Shown in pieces: positions 8,879 through 18,668 of a stretch of DNA of 24,121 bases. Location: positions 1 through 24,121 of the forward strand of contig JADGJG010000323.1 of the NCBI GenBank assembly GCA_027596195.1, read 5' to 3'. The notes beneath the pieces were generated by a model. The model was given only the letters and a program-made list of their open reading frames with translations, ran no database searches and was not told the origin of the DNA. Positions within the stretch are counted from its first letter, which is position 1; every line of letters begins with the position of its first letter. Position numbers and translations under genes: made by a program. The DNA comes from Podochytrium sp. JEL0797 (lineage: Eukaryota > Chytridiomycota > Chytridiomycetes > Chytridiales > Chytriomycetaceae).

Positions 8879-9064
8879 TAAGGTGAGGGGGGAAATGAAC
8901 AGGTGCTTTTCAGTCTTCTTTTATTAAATTGCCCTTTAAAAGATAATCCATAAGTCTGATCCGACGATTAATTCAAGATAAATAAACTACAAATTCATAT
9001 ACGTATTATTCGCCGCATAAAACTGCGTCATATTCCCTTGGTTCGCAGGCGAATCGGTGAAACA

Positions 9065-9818
9065 TTGGTCTGATATCGTTCTGCCCACAATCTGCAAGAA
9101 TGCACCCATCCTGTGGGTGGTCCTTGATATTGGAGCACTTCTATTTCTTTTCTTTCATCTCGGGCGCGTCGCGAAATCGGAAAACGGCAAATCTCCGTTC
9201 AAATCCCCCGCCAACATTCTTTTGATTTCTCTCGGTGCTTCCGGTACACTCTTCACTTTTGCGATGTTGTTCTATGACAGATCGGAGAGACGTCAAAAGC
9301 GATTGGACCATTGTCGTATCTTTTTTCCTGCAATTGGGGAATCAAGTTATCGGCTCCTTTATTGGATTCGCGCCAAACCAATTCTGTCCAGGGTACACTT
9401 TCTTCACTTACACCTTATACGCCTCCTGTACCATGACTATCCTCCCGTTGGCCTCGATCATCTGGACGCGCCGCACCACCCACCCACTATATTTCATCTC
9501 GCAAACCGTCGCCGGCTTGGGAGCCATCAGCCTTGTCGCGTTTTTCGTGTTCCGGTTCTCGAAATACATTTGGAGACTTTCAAACGACCTTGAAACACAA
9601 ACCGTCGAGACGGTTCCGCGTGCTTGCCACGTATAGACTCGCGGGCACGTTGTGTGTTACTACGGCGTTTGGATTAGTGGGTCTCGCTACCGTGGTGGAA
9701 TTTTTGGACCCGGAGCTTGAGAAGGTGGCGACGCGACGCGTTTATTTGGTGTGCTGGGCGATCAAAGATTTCGTGCTTTGGGGTGCAGCTTTTGCATGGG
9801 TGGCGATTTTTCTACACA
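9065..9818 (+). pseudogene. Pseudogene of 7TM subfamily A (A3)
   Basis: Clear copy of A2 that can no longer be read. The start is TTGG instead of ATGG and the next 14 bases of the N-terminus are missing. An extra A in 9295-9298 and a lost base near 9330 shift the frame in and out; about 17-19 bases are missing near 9390 in loop 3-4; two bases are missing near 9610 in loop 5-6. Homology stops at about 9816 inside helix 7, so the cytoplasmic tail is gone. The upstream flank (CCCTTGGTTCGCAGGCGAATC) still resembles that of A4 and A5. Confidence 0.9.
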
Positions 9819-9838
9819 CGAACCGAATGTCGTCATGA

Positions 9839-10150
9839 ACAATGTGAATATCAATTGGGCCACAATCATGTGGTATTGAACCCAACAGGTGGAGAAGTAT
9901 TTGAATTTATTACGGGTACTTGCCGAGAAATAGTGTGATGGTGGTGAATGGAGATGGGGAGTGCCCTTCTACGAGTAATCTATTCTCTGAGGAATACAGC
10001 TCGTTTCCGAAATTGTTAAATCTTCGTTTAGCCAATTCTCTAAATTTTGGTCGAAGAATTCTAAAATTCGGAGTAAAACGCAGGTTTTTAAAATACATAA
10101 TTCAAAGCTAAGCGAAAAACTTATTTCTGTCCAAAGCAGTTGCTTTGGAT
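9839..10150. other. Intergenic spacer between A3 pseudogene and A4
   Basis: About 310 bp, AT-rich. Short open frames on both strands have no recognisable product. It replaces the missing tail of A3. Nothing else recognised. Confidence 0.4.
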
Positions 10151-10193
10151 GAGCTTTGCACATCCTTTGTTTGCAGGCAAATCACGTGAAACA
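10151..10193 (+). promoter_or_regulatory. Conserved 43-bp block before A4 with a CACGTG palindrome
   Basis: The 43 bases directly before the A4 start match the 43 before A5 (11361-11403) with only two differences. They contain TTTGTTTGCAG, which could be a 3' splice site of a leader intron, and TCACGTGA (E-box core CACGTG 10183-10188). A3, A6 and A2 carry degenerate versions. Function is not shown; conservation may only reflect recent duplication. Confidence 0.45.
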
Positions 10194-11156
10194 ATGGACA
10201 ACGCAACCGATTCTGATATCCTCCTATCCGCAATCTGCAAGAATGCTCCTATCCTGTGGGTGGTCCTTGATATTGGCGCGCTTCTGTTTCTTTTCTGTCA
10301 TCTCGGGCGCGTCGCGAAATCGGAAAACGGCAAATCTCCATTCAAATCCCCAGCAAACATTCTTTTGATTGCTCTCTGTGTTTCAATCACACTCTTCAGT
10401 TTTGCGATGCTATTCTATGACAGATCGGAAAGACATCAGTTTAATTGGATGATTGCTTCATCTGTTTTCCTTGCATGTGGGGAATCAAGCTATCTACTCC
10501 TTTCCTGGATCCGCGCCAAACCTATCCTGGCGCGTCAATCGTCCACAACCGTGTTTACCTTCTTCACATACATACTCTACTCCTCCTGTGCTCTGACTTT
10601 CCTCCCGGTCGCAGCGATCTTCGGGACGCGCAGCGTGGTCCACCCACTATATATCATCTCGCAAATCGCCAATGGTATGGGTGCGCTTAGCATGGATGCG
10701 TTTTGCATGTTTCAATTTGCGAAATACATTTGGGGACTTTCAAAGGACCTTGAAAATCAAACGATTGAGCCGCGGTTCCTCGTGATTTCTACTTACGGAC
10801 TCGCAGGCACTTTGTTTGCGACCTCGGCGTTCGGTTTATCGGGTCTCGCGATGCTGATAGAATTTTTGGACCCGGAGCTTGAGAAGGTAGTGTTTCGACG
10901 CGTTTACTTGGTGTGTTGGGCTTTGAAAGATTTTTGGCTGTGGTGTATGGGTTGTGCGTGGGTGGGGATGAGGGTTGCGTTGACGGAATGCGATTTGAAG
11001 GATGTTACTTCAAGTGGCAAGAAAACGACGGCGGTGAGTGCCGGAGAGGTGAAGAGGGCATCAGAAATTCGCAGTTCGAAAGTTTCGCTGCCCACGATTT
11101 CTGGATCGCACAAGAGGGGCCAGTCGAATGCCAATCAAACGATAAGGGGGAAATGA
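10194..11156 (+). CDS. Seven-transmembrane protein A4
   Basis: Intronless, 320 residues, start MDNATDSD with N3 sequon. All seven helices and family signatures are present (SPANILLIAL, SWIRAKPIL.RQSS, AKYIWGLSKDLE, TYGLAGTLFA, EFLDPELE, RVYLVCWALKDFWLW). The loop 2-3 site is YDRSER, so the second sequon seen in A1 and A2 is absent. Full-length basic tail SSGKKTTAVSAGEVKRASE ... KVSLPTISGSHKRG ending TIRGK. In an otherwise invariant spot it has FGTRSVVHPLY where most copies have IWTR. It shares its 43-bp leader with A5. Receptor function is inference. Confidence 0.86.
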   Translation: MDNATDSDILLSAICKNAPILWVVLDIGALLFLFCHLGRVAKSENGKSPFKSPANILLIALCVSITLFSFAMLFYDRSERHQFNWMIASSVFLACGESSYLLLSWIRAKPILARQSSTTVFTFFTYILYSSCALTFLPVAAIFGTRSVVHPLYIISQIANGMGALSMDAFCMFQFAKYIWGLSKDLENQTIEPRFLVISTYGLAGTLFATSAFGLSGLAMLIEFLDPELEKVVFRRVYLVCWALKDFWLWCMGCAWVGMRVALTECDLKDVTSSGKKTTAVSAGEVKRASEIRSSKVSLPTISGSHKRGQSNANQTIRGK

Positions 11157-11360
11157 GCAGGGGACTTTCCTTATGCTGTGATTTGAAATTAAAAATTGGG
11201 TTGTTTGCCCCCCGTTCTCTGAATGCTGGGTGAGAGGGATTTGAAGAGATTCTAAACTTCGGAAATCGAACATCGGTTGAACAAATTGCGGGTATCCTCT
11301 ACACTAATCGAAATACGTATAGTTCAAATTTAAGGGAGAAGCAACGATTTGGCTTTGCAA

Positions 11361-11403
11361 GAGCTTTGCACTTCCTTTGTATGCAGGCAAATCACGTGAA
11401 ACA
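11361..11403 (+). promoter_or_regulatory. Conserved 43-bp block before A5 with a CACGTG palindrome
   Basis: Partner of the block at 10151-10193: 41 of 43 bases identical, including ATGCAGGCAAATCACGTGAA (CACGTG 11393-11398). Either a leader element (E-box or acceptor of a 5' UTR intron) or simply duplicated flank. Confidence 0.45.
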
Positions 11404-12363
11404 ATGGACAAAGCAACCGATTCTGATATCCTCCTGTCCACAATCTGCGATAATGCCCCTATCCTTTGGGTGGTCTTGGATGTTAGCACACTCGTGTTTC
11501 TTCTATATCATCTCGGGCGCGTCGCAAAATCGGAAAACAGCAAATCTCCGTTCCAATCCCCCGCCAACATTCTGTTGATCGCTCTCTGTGTTTCTCTCAT
11601 ACTATTCACTTTCGCGATGCTGTTCTATGACAGATCGGAAAGACAACAGCTCAATTGGATGATTGCTTCATCTTTTTTCCTGGCAAGTGGGCAATCAAGC
11701 TATCTACTCCTTTCGTGGATCCGCGCCAAACCTATTCTGGTGCGTCAATCGTCCACAACTGTGTTTACATTTTTCACGTACGCATTATACGCCTCCTGTA
11801 TCCTGAGCATTCCCCCGATTGCCGCAATCATCTGGACACGCAGCGTCATCCACCCCCTGTATATCATCTCGCAAGTCGCCAGTGGCTTAGGCGCACTCAT
11901 CATGGACGCGTTTTGCATGTTCCAGTTCTCGAAATACATTTGGGGACTATCACGGGACCTTGAAACGCAAACCGTTGAGCCGCGATTCCGCGTGATTTCT
12001 ACTTACGGACTCGCAGGCACCTTGTGTGCGACCGCGGCATATTCTTTAGATGGTCTCGCGATGCTGGTAGAAGTTTTGGACCCGGAGCTTGAGAAGAGGG
12101 TGTTTCGACGCGTATATTTAGTGTGTTGGGCGTTGAAGGATTTTATGCTGTGGTGGACGGGAATTGCGTGGGTGGCAATGAGGGTTGCGTTGACGGAATG
12201 TGATTTGAATGATCTTGCTTCGAGTGTCAAGAAAATTTCGGCTGTGAGTGCCGGAGAGCAAAAGAAAGAAGCATATGTTCGCGGTTCAAAAATTTCACTG
12301 TCCCCGATTTCTGGAACCAAGAGGGTCCATTCAAAAGTCGATTTAGAGATAAGGGGGAAATAA
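11404..12363 (+). CDS. Seven-transmembrane protein A5
   Basis: Intronless, 319 residues, closest to A6: over the first hundred residues they differ at only a handful of positions. The start reads MDKATDSD: the AAC codon of the N-terminal sequon has become AAA (11410-11412), and loop 2-3 has YDRSER, so neither predicted extracellular glycosylation site remains. Helix 6 carries AAYSLDGLAML, shared only with A6, giving an acidic Asp in the helix. Tail SSVKKISAVSAGEQKK and end EIRGK are complete. Start at 11404 by paralogue alignment; an upstream in-frame ATG at 11377 would add MYAGKSRET but lies in the duplicated leader. Probable receptor. Confidence 0.86.
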   Translation: MDKATDSDILLSTICDNAPILWVVLDVSTLVFLLYHLGRVAKSENSKSPFQSPANILLIALCVSLILFTFAMLFYDRSERQQLNWMIASSFFLASGQSSYLLLSWIRAKPILVRQSSTTVFTFFTYALYASCILSIPPIAAIIWTRSVIHPLYIISQVASGLGALIMDAFCMFQFSKYIWGLSRDLETQTVEPRFRVISTYGLAGTLCATAAYSLDGLAMLVEVLDPELEKRVFRRVYLVCWALKDFMLWWTGIAWVAMRVALTECDLNDLASSVKKISAVSAGEQKKEAYVRGSKISLSPISGTKRVHSKVDLEIRGK

Positions 12364-12548
12364 ACACGCGCATTTCTATATTCTGTGATTCGAAAAAATG
12401 AAACCTTAAATTTGACTTCCTTTTTTCATTATTGTAAGCAGAAGAAAGGAATAAGGAGAAAGCAAAGTTTGGGAATTCAGAAATAAATCCTTCGTATCCC
12501 GAAGACAGTGACATTCAGTCCCTTTGTTGACACCAAATCAGTGAAACA

Positions 12549-13514
12549 ATGGACAACGCAACCACCGATTCTGATATTCTCCTGTCCACAATCTGCAATA
12601 ATGCCCCTATCCTGTGGGTAGTCCTAGATGTTAGCACACTCGTGTTTCTTCTATATCATCTCGGGCGCGTCGCAAAATCGGAAAACAGCAAATCTCCGTT
12701 CCAATCCCCCGCCAACATTCTTTTAATTGCTCTCTGTGTTTCTCTCACACTATTCACTTTCGCGATGCTGTTCTACGACAGATCGGAAAGACGTCAGCTC
12801 GATTGGATGATTACTACATCTGTTTTCCTTGCGATTGGTCAAACAAGCTATCTCCTCCTTTCCTGGATCCGCGCCAAACCTATTCTGGCGCGTCAATCGT
12901 CCAAACCGGTTTTTACCTTCTTCACGTACGCATTATACGCCTCCTGCGCCATGAGTTTCCCCCCGATCGCCGCAATCATCTGGACACGGAGCGTCATCCA
13001 CCCACTGTATGTCATCTTGCAAGTCGCCAGTGGCTTAGGGGCGCTCATGATGGACGCGTTTTGCATGTTCCAATTTGCCAAATACATTTGGGGACTTTCA
13101 AGGGACCTTGAAACGCAAGCAGTTGAGCCGCGATTCCGCGTGATTTCTACTTACGGACTAGCAGGTACCTTATGTGCGACCGCGGCATACTCTTTGGATG
13201 GTCTCGCGATGCTGTTAGAAGTTTTGGATCCGGAGCTTGAGAAGAGAATGTTTCGATGTGTCTTTTTGGTGTGTTGGGCGTTGAAGGATTTTATGCTATG
13301 GTGTACGGGTATTGCGTGGGTGGCAATGAAGGTTGCGTTGACAGAATGTGATTCGAAGGATCTTTCTTCGAGTGTGAAGAAAACCACGGCTGTGAGTGCC
13401 GGAGAGTTGAAGAGGGGATCCTCTTTTCGGGGTTCAAAAATTTCACTGCCCGCGATTTCTGCATCGCACAATAGGGGTCAGTCAAATTTCAGTGTGACGA
13501 CAAGGGGGAAATGA
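12549..13514 (+). CDS. Seven-transmembrane protein A6
   Basis: Intronless, 321 residues, last intact copy of the array and sister of A5. An in-frame ACC insertion gives MDNATTDSD, keeping the N3 sequon. Shares VSTLVFLLYHLGRVAKSEN, SPFQSPANILL and the helix 6 DGLAML with A5. In helix 7 the otherwise invariant RRVYLVCW is RCVFLVCW. The tail SSVKKTTAVSAGELKRGSS is complete and ends TRGK, followed by the shared CTGTGATT flank. It converges on the GT90 gene with 197 bp between stop codons. Receptor function inferred. Confidence 0.86.
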   Translation: MDNATTDSDILLSTICNNAPILWVVLDVSTLVFLLYHLGRVAKSENSKSPFQSPANILLIALCVSLTLFTFAMLFYDRSERRQLDWMITTSVFLAIGQTSYLLLSWIRAKPILARQSSKPVFTFFTYALYASCAMSFPPIAAIIWTRSVIHPLYVILQVASGLGALMMDAFCMFQFAKYIWGLSRDLETQAVEPRFRVISTYGLAGTLCATAAYSLDGLAMLLEVLDPELEKRMFRCVFLVCWALKDFMLWCTGIAWVAMKVALTECDSKDLSSSVKKTTAVSAGELKRGSSFRGSKISLPAISASHNRGQSNFSVTTRGK

Positions 13515-13711
13515 ATAGGGACCTTTTTATATCTGTGATTCTTACTTTTTTGCGCAAGCAATAACTTCAAAACATCCCATTCCATTACATATACTGTTAT
13601 TGTTGTTACTATTGATCTTTCTATCTTTGTACTGTACATTATGGGACTTGATCATTGCATCACTTCCACCAGTTGAGGCGTTTTCAAATTCTGCACAATG
13701 ATCTATTACGT

Positions 13712-15171
13712 TCAAGACCTTTCAAACAACCGAGAGTATTCCAACATCAGCAAGGCCATATAACAGTTATAATAGCTCTTGCTGTTGATAATCTTCATCA
13801 ACGCTTGCGCATTCGCGACAATTTCCCGCGCCTTGTCCTCGTTGTTTTGCAACCACTCCAACCGCTCCTCCAAATCCGAATAATCCAACTTGAAAGGCAC
13901 ATAATGCACAAACGGGATCAACTGCCGATTGAAAAAGTCCGTAAAGATGCCGTTATACAAAATAACCGAGTTGGTCGCGAGGTACAACTGCAGTCGCGCG
14001 GGCCACGTGAAACCGTCCACGACGAGAAGGTATTTGAAGTTTTTGATGTGCTGAAAACTGACATGGTCTTTGACACCGTATTCCTTGCGAATGGATGCCT
14101 CCACGGCGGCGTCCGTCTGGAAAAAGAAGGAAAACGCGATATCGATGGAAATGCTTGTTCCGATGGCACTCTCGCCCTTGGAAACGTCAATCGTGGAACC
14201 GGGATGCTTGAGCTCGTACTCCTGGGCCCAGTCCATGAGCTTTGTGCGGTGATACTTGCGCCACGGTGCGTCCTCCGCGTACTGACCCCCCGTCGTACTC
14301 CCACGCCAAAACAGAACGTTTTGCTTTTCCTCCCACGGGACCACATCCGGCACTGCCGCATCATTCAAAAGGTTATGATGATGGTCTTGCGGCATCATAA
14401 TGTCTGCGTAACAGTCCAATTTCGACTGCGAAAACACGGGACCGTGCAAGTTCTTGGCTGTCATGAGCGGGGTCATGAAGAAACCGTGTAGATCGCGTAC
14501 CGATTGACCCGCGTTGAGATGAAGCGTCGCGTTGGAGGAGGGAGAGCCGTATGTGTCGTTCAGGCACGAGTTTCTGGAGAACAAGTCGTCGCGGGAGGTG
14601 TAAGGACCCACGTCCAATGGATCCGAAGCGCGTGCCGATCGTGGTTCGTCTTTGAAATATCCATTATCGTAGTTGAGAGTAAAAATGAATGGCTTGATGT
14701 CTTGAAGAACGGGGAGAATGTCGTCCATGAAGCCGAGTCCCGGCGAATGGTGGCCGTCAAAGCCGAAGAGTTGATACTCGTCCGTTCGGAATGGCATCAG
14801 TGAGTCCTCCTGGATATAGCCCTGTTCGAACCATGGTTTGAGGTCGGCGTAAATTTGCAGGTAGAAAGCGAGGTTGGTGGGGCAAGAAGACTGCTGAGCG
14901 AATGTGAGCCACTTTCCAAAGTTCTTTGGCGGAGAGCGGCCGAAACGATTCTGATAGTCGGATTTCCAGGGATTGAGGACTGTTGCCGCTGGTTCTCCTG
15001 CAACGAAATTAGTCTGAGTGATACGCCGCGATCAATTACTAGAGATATCTTACTTAATCCCGTGGACTTGTGGACCCCCTGAAGCGATAATATGAGGAAG
15101 ACTGACAGCATGGACAGGACTGTCAGCACACCAATGGCACCAACAAGAGCCGAGCTACTGGCGTGGATCAT
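13712..15171 (-). CDS. GT90 (CAP10-type) glycosyltransferase
   Basis: 467-residue type II membrane glycosyltransferase, exons 15171-15054 and 14997-13712 (intron 56 bp, phase 1, GTAAGA/TGCAG). Residues about 8-31 form an uncleaved signal-anchor helix (SALVGAIGVLTVLSML...), placing the catalytic domain in the Golgi lumen. Family GT90 landmarks: WRGSTTGG at 270, KYLLVVDGFTWPARL around 361-374, SVILYNGIFTDFF, and the HYVPFKLDYSDLEERLEWL block near the end, followed by REIVANAQA. Members include Cap10 of Cryptococcus (capsule xylosylation) and animal POGLUT/Rumi; in fungi the acceptor is usually a wall or capsule glycan or protein O-glycan. Donor and acceptor cannot be read from the sequence. The start at 15171 is the first ATG before the anchor. 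Length is normal for the catalytic domain. Confidence 0.92.
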
Positions 15172-15394
15172 CTTCGACGGGTGCCAGTTGCCGGACCAAT
15201 TACGACGATAAATCAAAAAAATTCTTCCCAAACGCCACCCAAACGCGACGCATAAATTCTAAAAAAGAGGAAGGTATGTATTGTCGCTCTTGTTTTGTTT
15301 TGTTTTATCGGTAAAACTGCATGTGCAAAGCGCAACGGAATACGAGAAATGAGTCAATAATAAAATTGAGTGACAACAATAAAGTTCTTTTGAG

Positions 15395-16303
15395 TTATTT
15401 CACAACGGCATTAACAACTACGGCCGTATGATCAATCTTTCGCAGTTTTTGCTCAGACGTCCGACTCACTCCCGTCGCGACGCGCAGATTGTCGCATTTC
15501 GTCAACTCCACGCGCATCCCCAACAACGTACATCCAATACACGAAAGCAACACATCCTTCAAAGCCCACGCCACCAAATACACCCTCACGAATTGCACCT
15601 GATTTCCCTCCGGGTCCACGTACTCAGCCACCAGGCACGTCAACAGACATAATGCCGCGAGAATCGCAAACACGGTGCTTTGCATGCCGTACTTTGAAAT
15701 GATGGTCAGTTTGGGGTCAATGTTGGTTTCGTTCATTTCCTTGGACATGGCCGCCATGTGGAGGGAAAAGGAGGCGACGAAAAACAAATCGAGAGTCGAG
15801 ACGAAAAGCCCGGAGACAATCAAACTCAGGAGATATACACGGTCGGTTGTGCTTTGTTGGATCGTCAATGCAATCACGGGCAGGATCAATACGAGGCAAC
15901 TGGCCCATAGAATGTGTTTGAATGTTTTGAGCACGAGTGGCGAAATTTGTATGCTGAAGATGGGTTCTGCGCGGACCCATGAGAGCCAGAGGTAGCACAC
16001 TTCCATGACCACAAGGAGTGTCAGGGATAAGATCAGCAGGGGGACAGATTCGCCGTTGGAGCGATTGTAAAGGAAGGTAGACGCGTCAAAGAATGGATGT
16101 GCGATCCACATTGCAACAAGAAGTGCATTGGCAGGAGCGAAAAAGGGAGACTCTATGCGCTTGAGTCGTTTGATGTTTGCAACGTGATGGAGGAGAAAGA
16201 TTAAGCCGCTCACAGAAACGACCCCCGTTGCGACAGGAGCGTAACAGCATATGATCTTGAGCAAGTGATCTTGTGGCGTCTGGTCAGCAATTCCCAGCCT
16301 CAT
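15395..16303 (-). CDS. Seven-transmembrane protein C1
   Basis: Intronless, 302 residues, distant relative of the A array on the opposite strand. Seven hydrophobic helices with the same signposts: SPFFAPANALLVAM (helix 2), YLWLSWVRAEPIF (helix 3 end), ISKYGMQSTVFA (helix 6), EYVDPEGNQ loop, RVYLVAWALKDVLL (helix 7) and GMRVELTKCD at the tail. The N-terminus has no sequon, but loop 2-3 has YNRSNGES like A1 and A2, and loop 5-6 has NET. The tail is short and basic. It shares the right side with MRPL4 as a divergent pair. Part of its promoter and first about 60 codons recur, decayed, at 22347-22612. Receptor role inferred; family unnamed. Confidence 0.84.
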   Translation of the reverse strand: MRLGIADQTPQDHLLKIICCYAPVATGVVSVSGLIFLLHHVANIKRLKRIESPFFAPANALLVAMWIAHPFFDASTFLYNRSNGESVPLLILSLTLLVVMEVCYLWLSWVRAEPIFSIQISPLVLKTFKHILWASCLVLILPVIALTIQQSTTDRVYLLSLIVSGLFVSTLDLFFVASFSLHMAAMSKEMNETNIDPKLTIISKYGMQSTVFAILAALCLLTCLVAEYVDPEGNQVQFVRVYLVAWALKDVLLSCIGCTLLGMRVELTKCDNLRVATGVSRTSEQKLRKIDHTAVVVNAVVK

Positions 16304-16551
16304 TGTTCGTGTTTTAAAAGGATTCCATTGTCCGTCGACTAAAACTCTTTTTTTTTCCCTTCCCTTCTTTATGATATTTGTTTCGAAAGTACACCGTCAA
16401 CTTCTTTGTGGAAACCACCCGAATTCCATATTTTCAGCATGTCGACAGATTCCTTCTTTTTATTTAAACACTACGTAGTTACTCATCGTCAGGACCACAC
16501 TCCTATTTTGAATTATGGTTGAAGATAAAAATAAAAAAACAGATCAAATCG
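16304..16551. promoter_or_regulatory. Divergent promoter region C1 / MRPL4
   Basis: 248 bp between two diverging starts. On the plus strand a pyrimidine run (CTTTTTTTTTCCCTTCCCTTC) sits near 16347-16368. The C1-proximal 95 bp are recognisably repeated at 22347-22436, so this is probably the C1 promoter. A short upstream exon of MRPL4 may also lie here. Confidence 0.5.
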
Positions 16552-17286
16552 ATGGAAGTCTTCCTGCGGTCCTTCACTTCTGGCACCCCCCTTGGACTCC
16601 TCACCCTCGCACCCAGTGTGTTTGGCACGCTCTCGTCTGGGCTCCCACTGCGTACAGATCTTCTTCACCGCGCCACGATGTACGAGACGGCATGGCGACA
16701 GCAGGGCACCGAATCGTCCAAGGCACTTGGCCAGGTGCGAGGAACCACAAGAAAGCCGTTCCCCCAGAAGGGAAGGGGAAAGGCGAGAGCGGGAACCTTA
16801 AGGGCAGCGCACTTTGTGGGCGGTGAGTTTAGTTTTCTTTTTTTTTGTTTTTGTTCCTTAATTCTTTATCTCTTATTAGGTTATGCCGTGCACGGCCCCC
16901 GCCCTGGAATGCACCTCCCGGACATGCAGCAAAAGGCCTACGACGCCGCCATCCGCACGGCCCTGATGACAAAACTCGCTCAGAACCAGCTCATTGTCGT
17001 GGACGATCTCTCGCTTGATTCCGATGCAAAACAGTCCCTCAGAGACCGCCTCGAGGCCATTGGCGTGTTGGGCTCGAAATCGTACTTGATGCATGGGCCC
17101 TTGAAGACACAGCCGTTGCTTGTGCGTGCGGCGGACAAGTTTGCACCGCGGAAGGGTGATGTCGAGAAGAGGGTGTTGGTCACGAGTGCAGATTTGATTA
17201 GTGTGGTTCCGGTCCTCGAAAATGAGTTTTTGGTTGTCGACAAGGCTGCTATTGAGTGGCTCGAGGAGCGATATTTGGTTCAGTAG
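16552..17286 (+). CDS. MRPL4: Mitochondrial ribosomal protein uL4m
   Basis: 225-residue large-subunit ribosomal protein of the L4 family, exons 16552-16822 and 16880-17286. It shows the L4 signatures: LAPSVFGT..., RTDLLHRATMYETAWRQQGT, the Arg/Gly-rich loop VRGTTRKPFPQKGRGKARAGT that enters the ribosomal exit tunnel, AAHFVGG and VHGPRPGMH, then a C-terminal Rossmann-like half with VDDL and LVTSADL. The long basic loop, plain eukaryotic gene structure and L4-type (not cytosolic uL4) length point to the mitochondrial ribosome. From ATG 16552 the protein starts directly with the ribosomal fold and no targeting presequence. An upstream exon (ATG 16439, joining at ATCAAATCG, donor GTAGTT) is possible but weak. 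It converges tightly with the Rab7 gene (98 bp between stops). Confidence 0.92.
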   Translation: MEVFLRSFTSGTPLGLLTLAPSVFGTLSSGLPLRTDLLHRATMYETAWRQQGTESSKALGQVRGTTRKPFPQKGRGKARAGTLRAAHFVGGEFSFLFFCFCSLILYLLLGYAVHGPRPGMHLPDMQQKAYDAAIRTALMTKLAQNQLIVVDDLSLDSDAKQSLRDRLEAIGVLGSKSYLMHGPLKTQPLLVRAADKFAPRKGDVEKRVLVTSADLISVVPVLENEFLVVDKAAIEWLEERYLVQ

Positions 17287-17384
17287 ACAATTGGATGACG
17301 ATTGATGTCGAGAGTAAAGATCTGTGTGCATGCGATACTTTCTTGTTGCTGGGATTCCGAATTCTTGTTCGAAAACCCCCCAAT

Positions 17385-18524
<1,140 letters not shown>

Positions 18525-18668
18525 CTTCGAAGCTTTTTTTTGAGCAATCACTGATGACGCGACCGAGAAGGATTTTTGGATTCAAAGCGGTATAGAAGAG
18601 CGGGAGCCTTCGAAATGTATTCTCTTCCCAACCCCACACACACACCCGATTTCCATTCATCCCCTCCC

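Larger units (their letters stand above)
6884..13514 (+). repeat. Tandem array of six subfamily-A 7TM genes
   Basis: Six head-to-tail copies, about 1.0-1.2 kb per unit, all on the plus strand: A1 6884, A2 7943, A3 (pseudogene) 9065, A4 10194, A5 11404, A6 12549. A2-A6 also share the sequence just before the start (CCTTTGTT...GTGAAACA), and A4-A6 share the end (AAGGGGGAAA at the stop, then CTGTGATT). Copying therefore included flanks. Confidence 0.9.

Noticed and set aside
11377..11403. Upstream in-frame ATG of A5 as the true start
   Set aside because: It lies within the 43-bp leader shared with A4, where the equivalent base is not ATG, and all other copies start at MDNATDSD.
6884..13514. 7TM genes as microbial rhodopsins, because helix 7 of A and C copies contains a Lys (ALKD)
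   Set aside because: The rhodopsin retinal Lys lies in a D-x-x-x-K context in mid-helix; here it is followed by Asp, the helix 3 carboxylate pattern is missing, and B1 has Ile at the site.
14820..14840. Possible tRNA T-loop (GTTCGAACC)
   Set aside because: It lies inside the GT90 coding sequence and no cloverleaf can be built around it. No tRNA or rRNA was found in the window.
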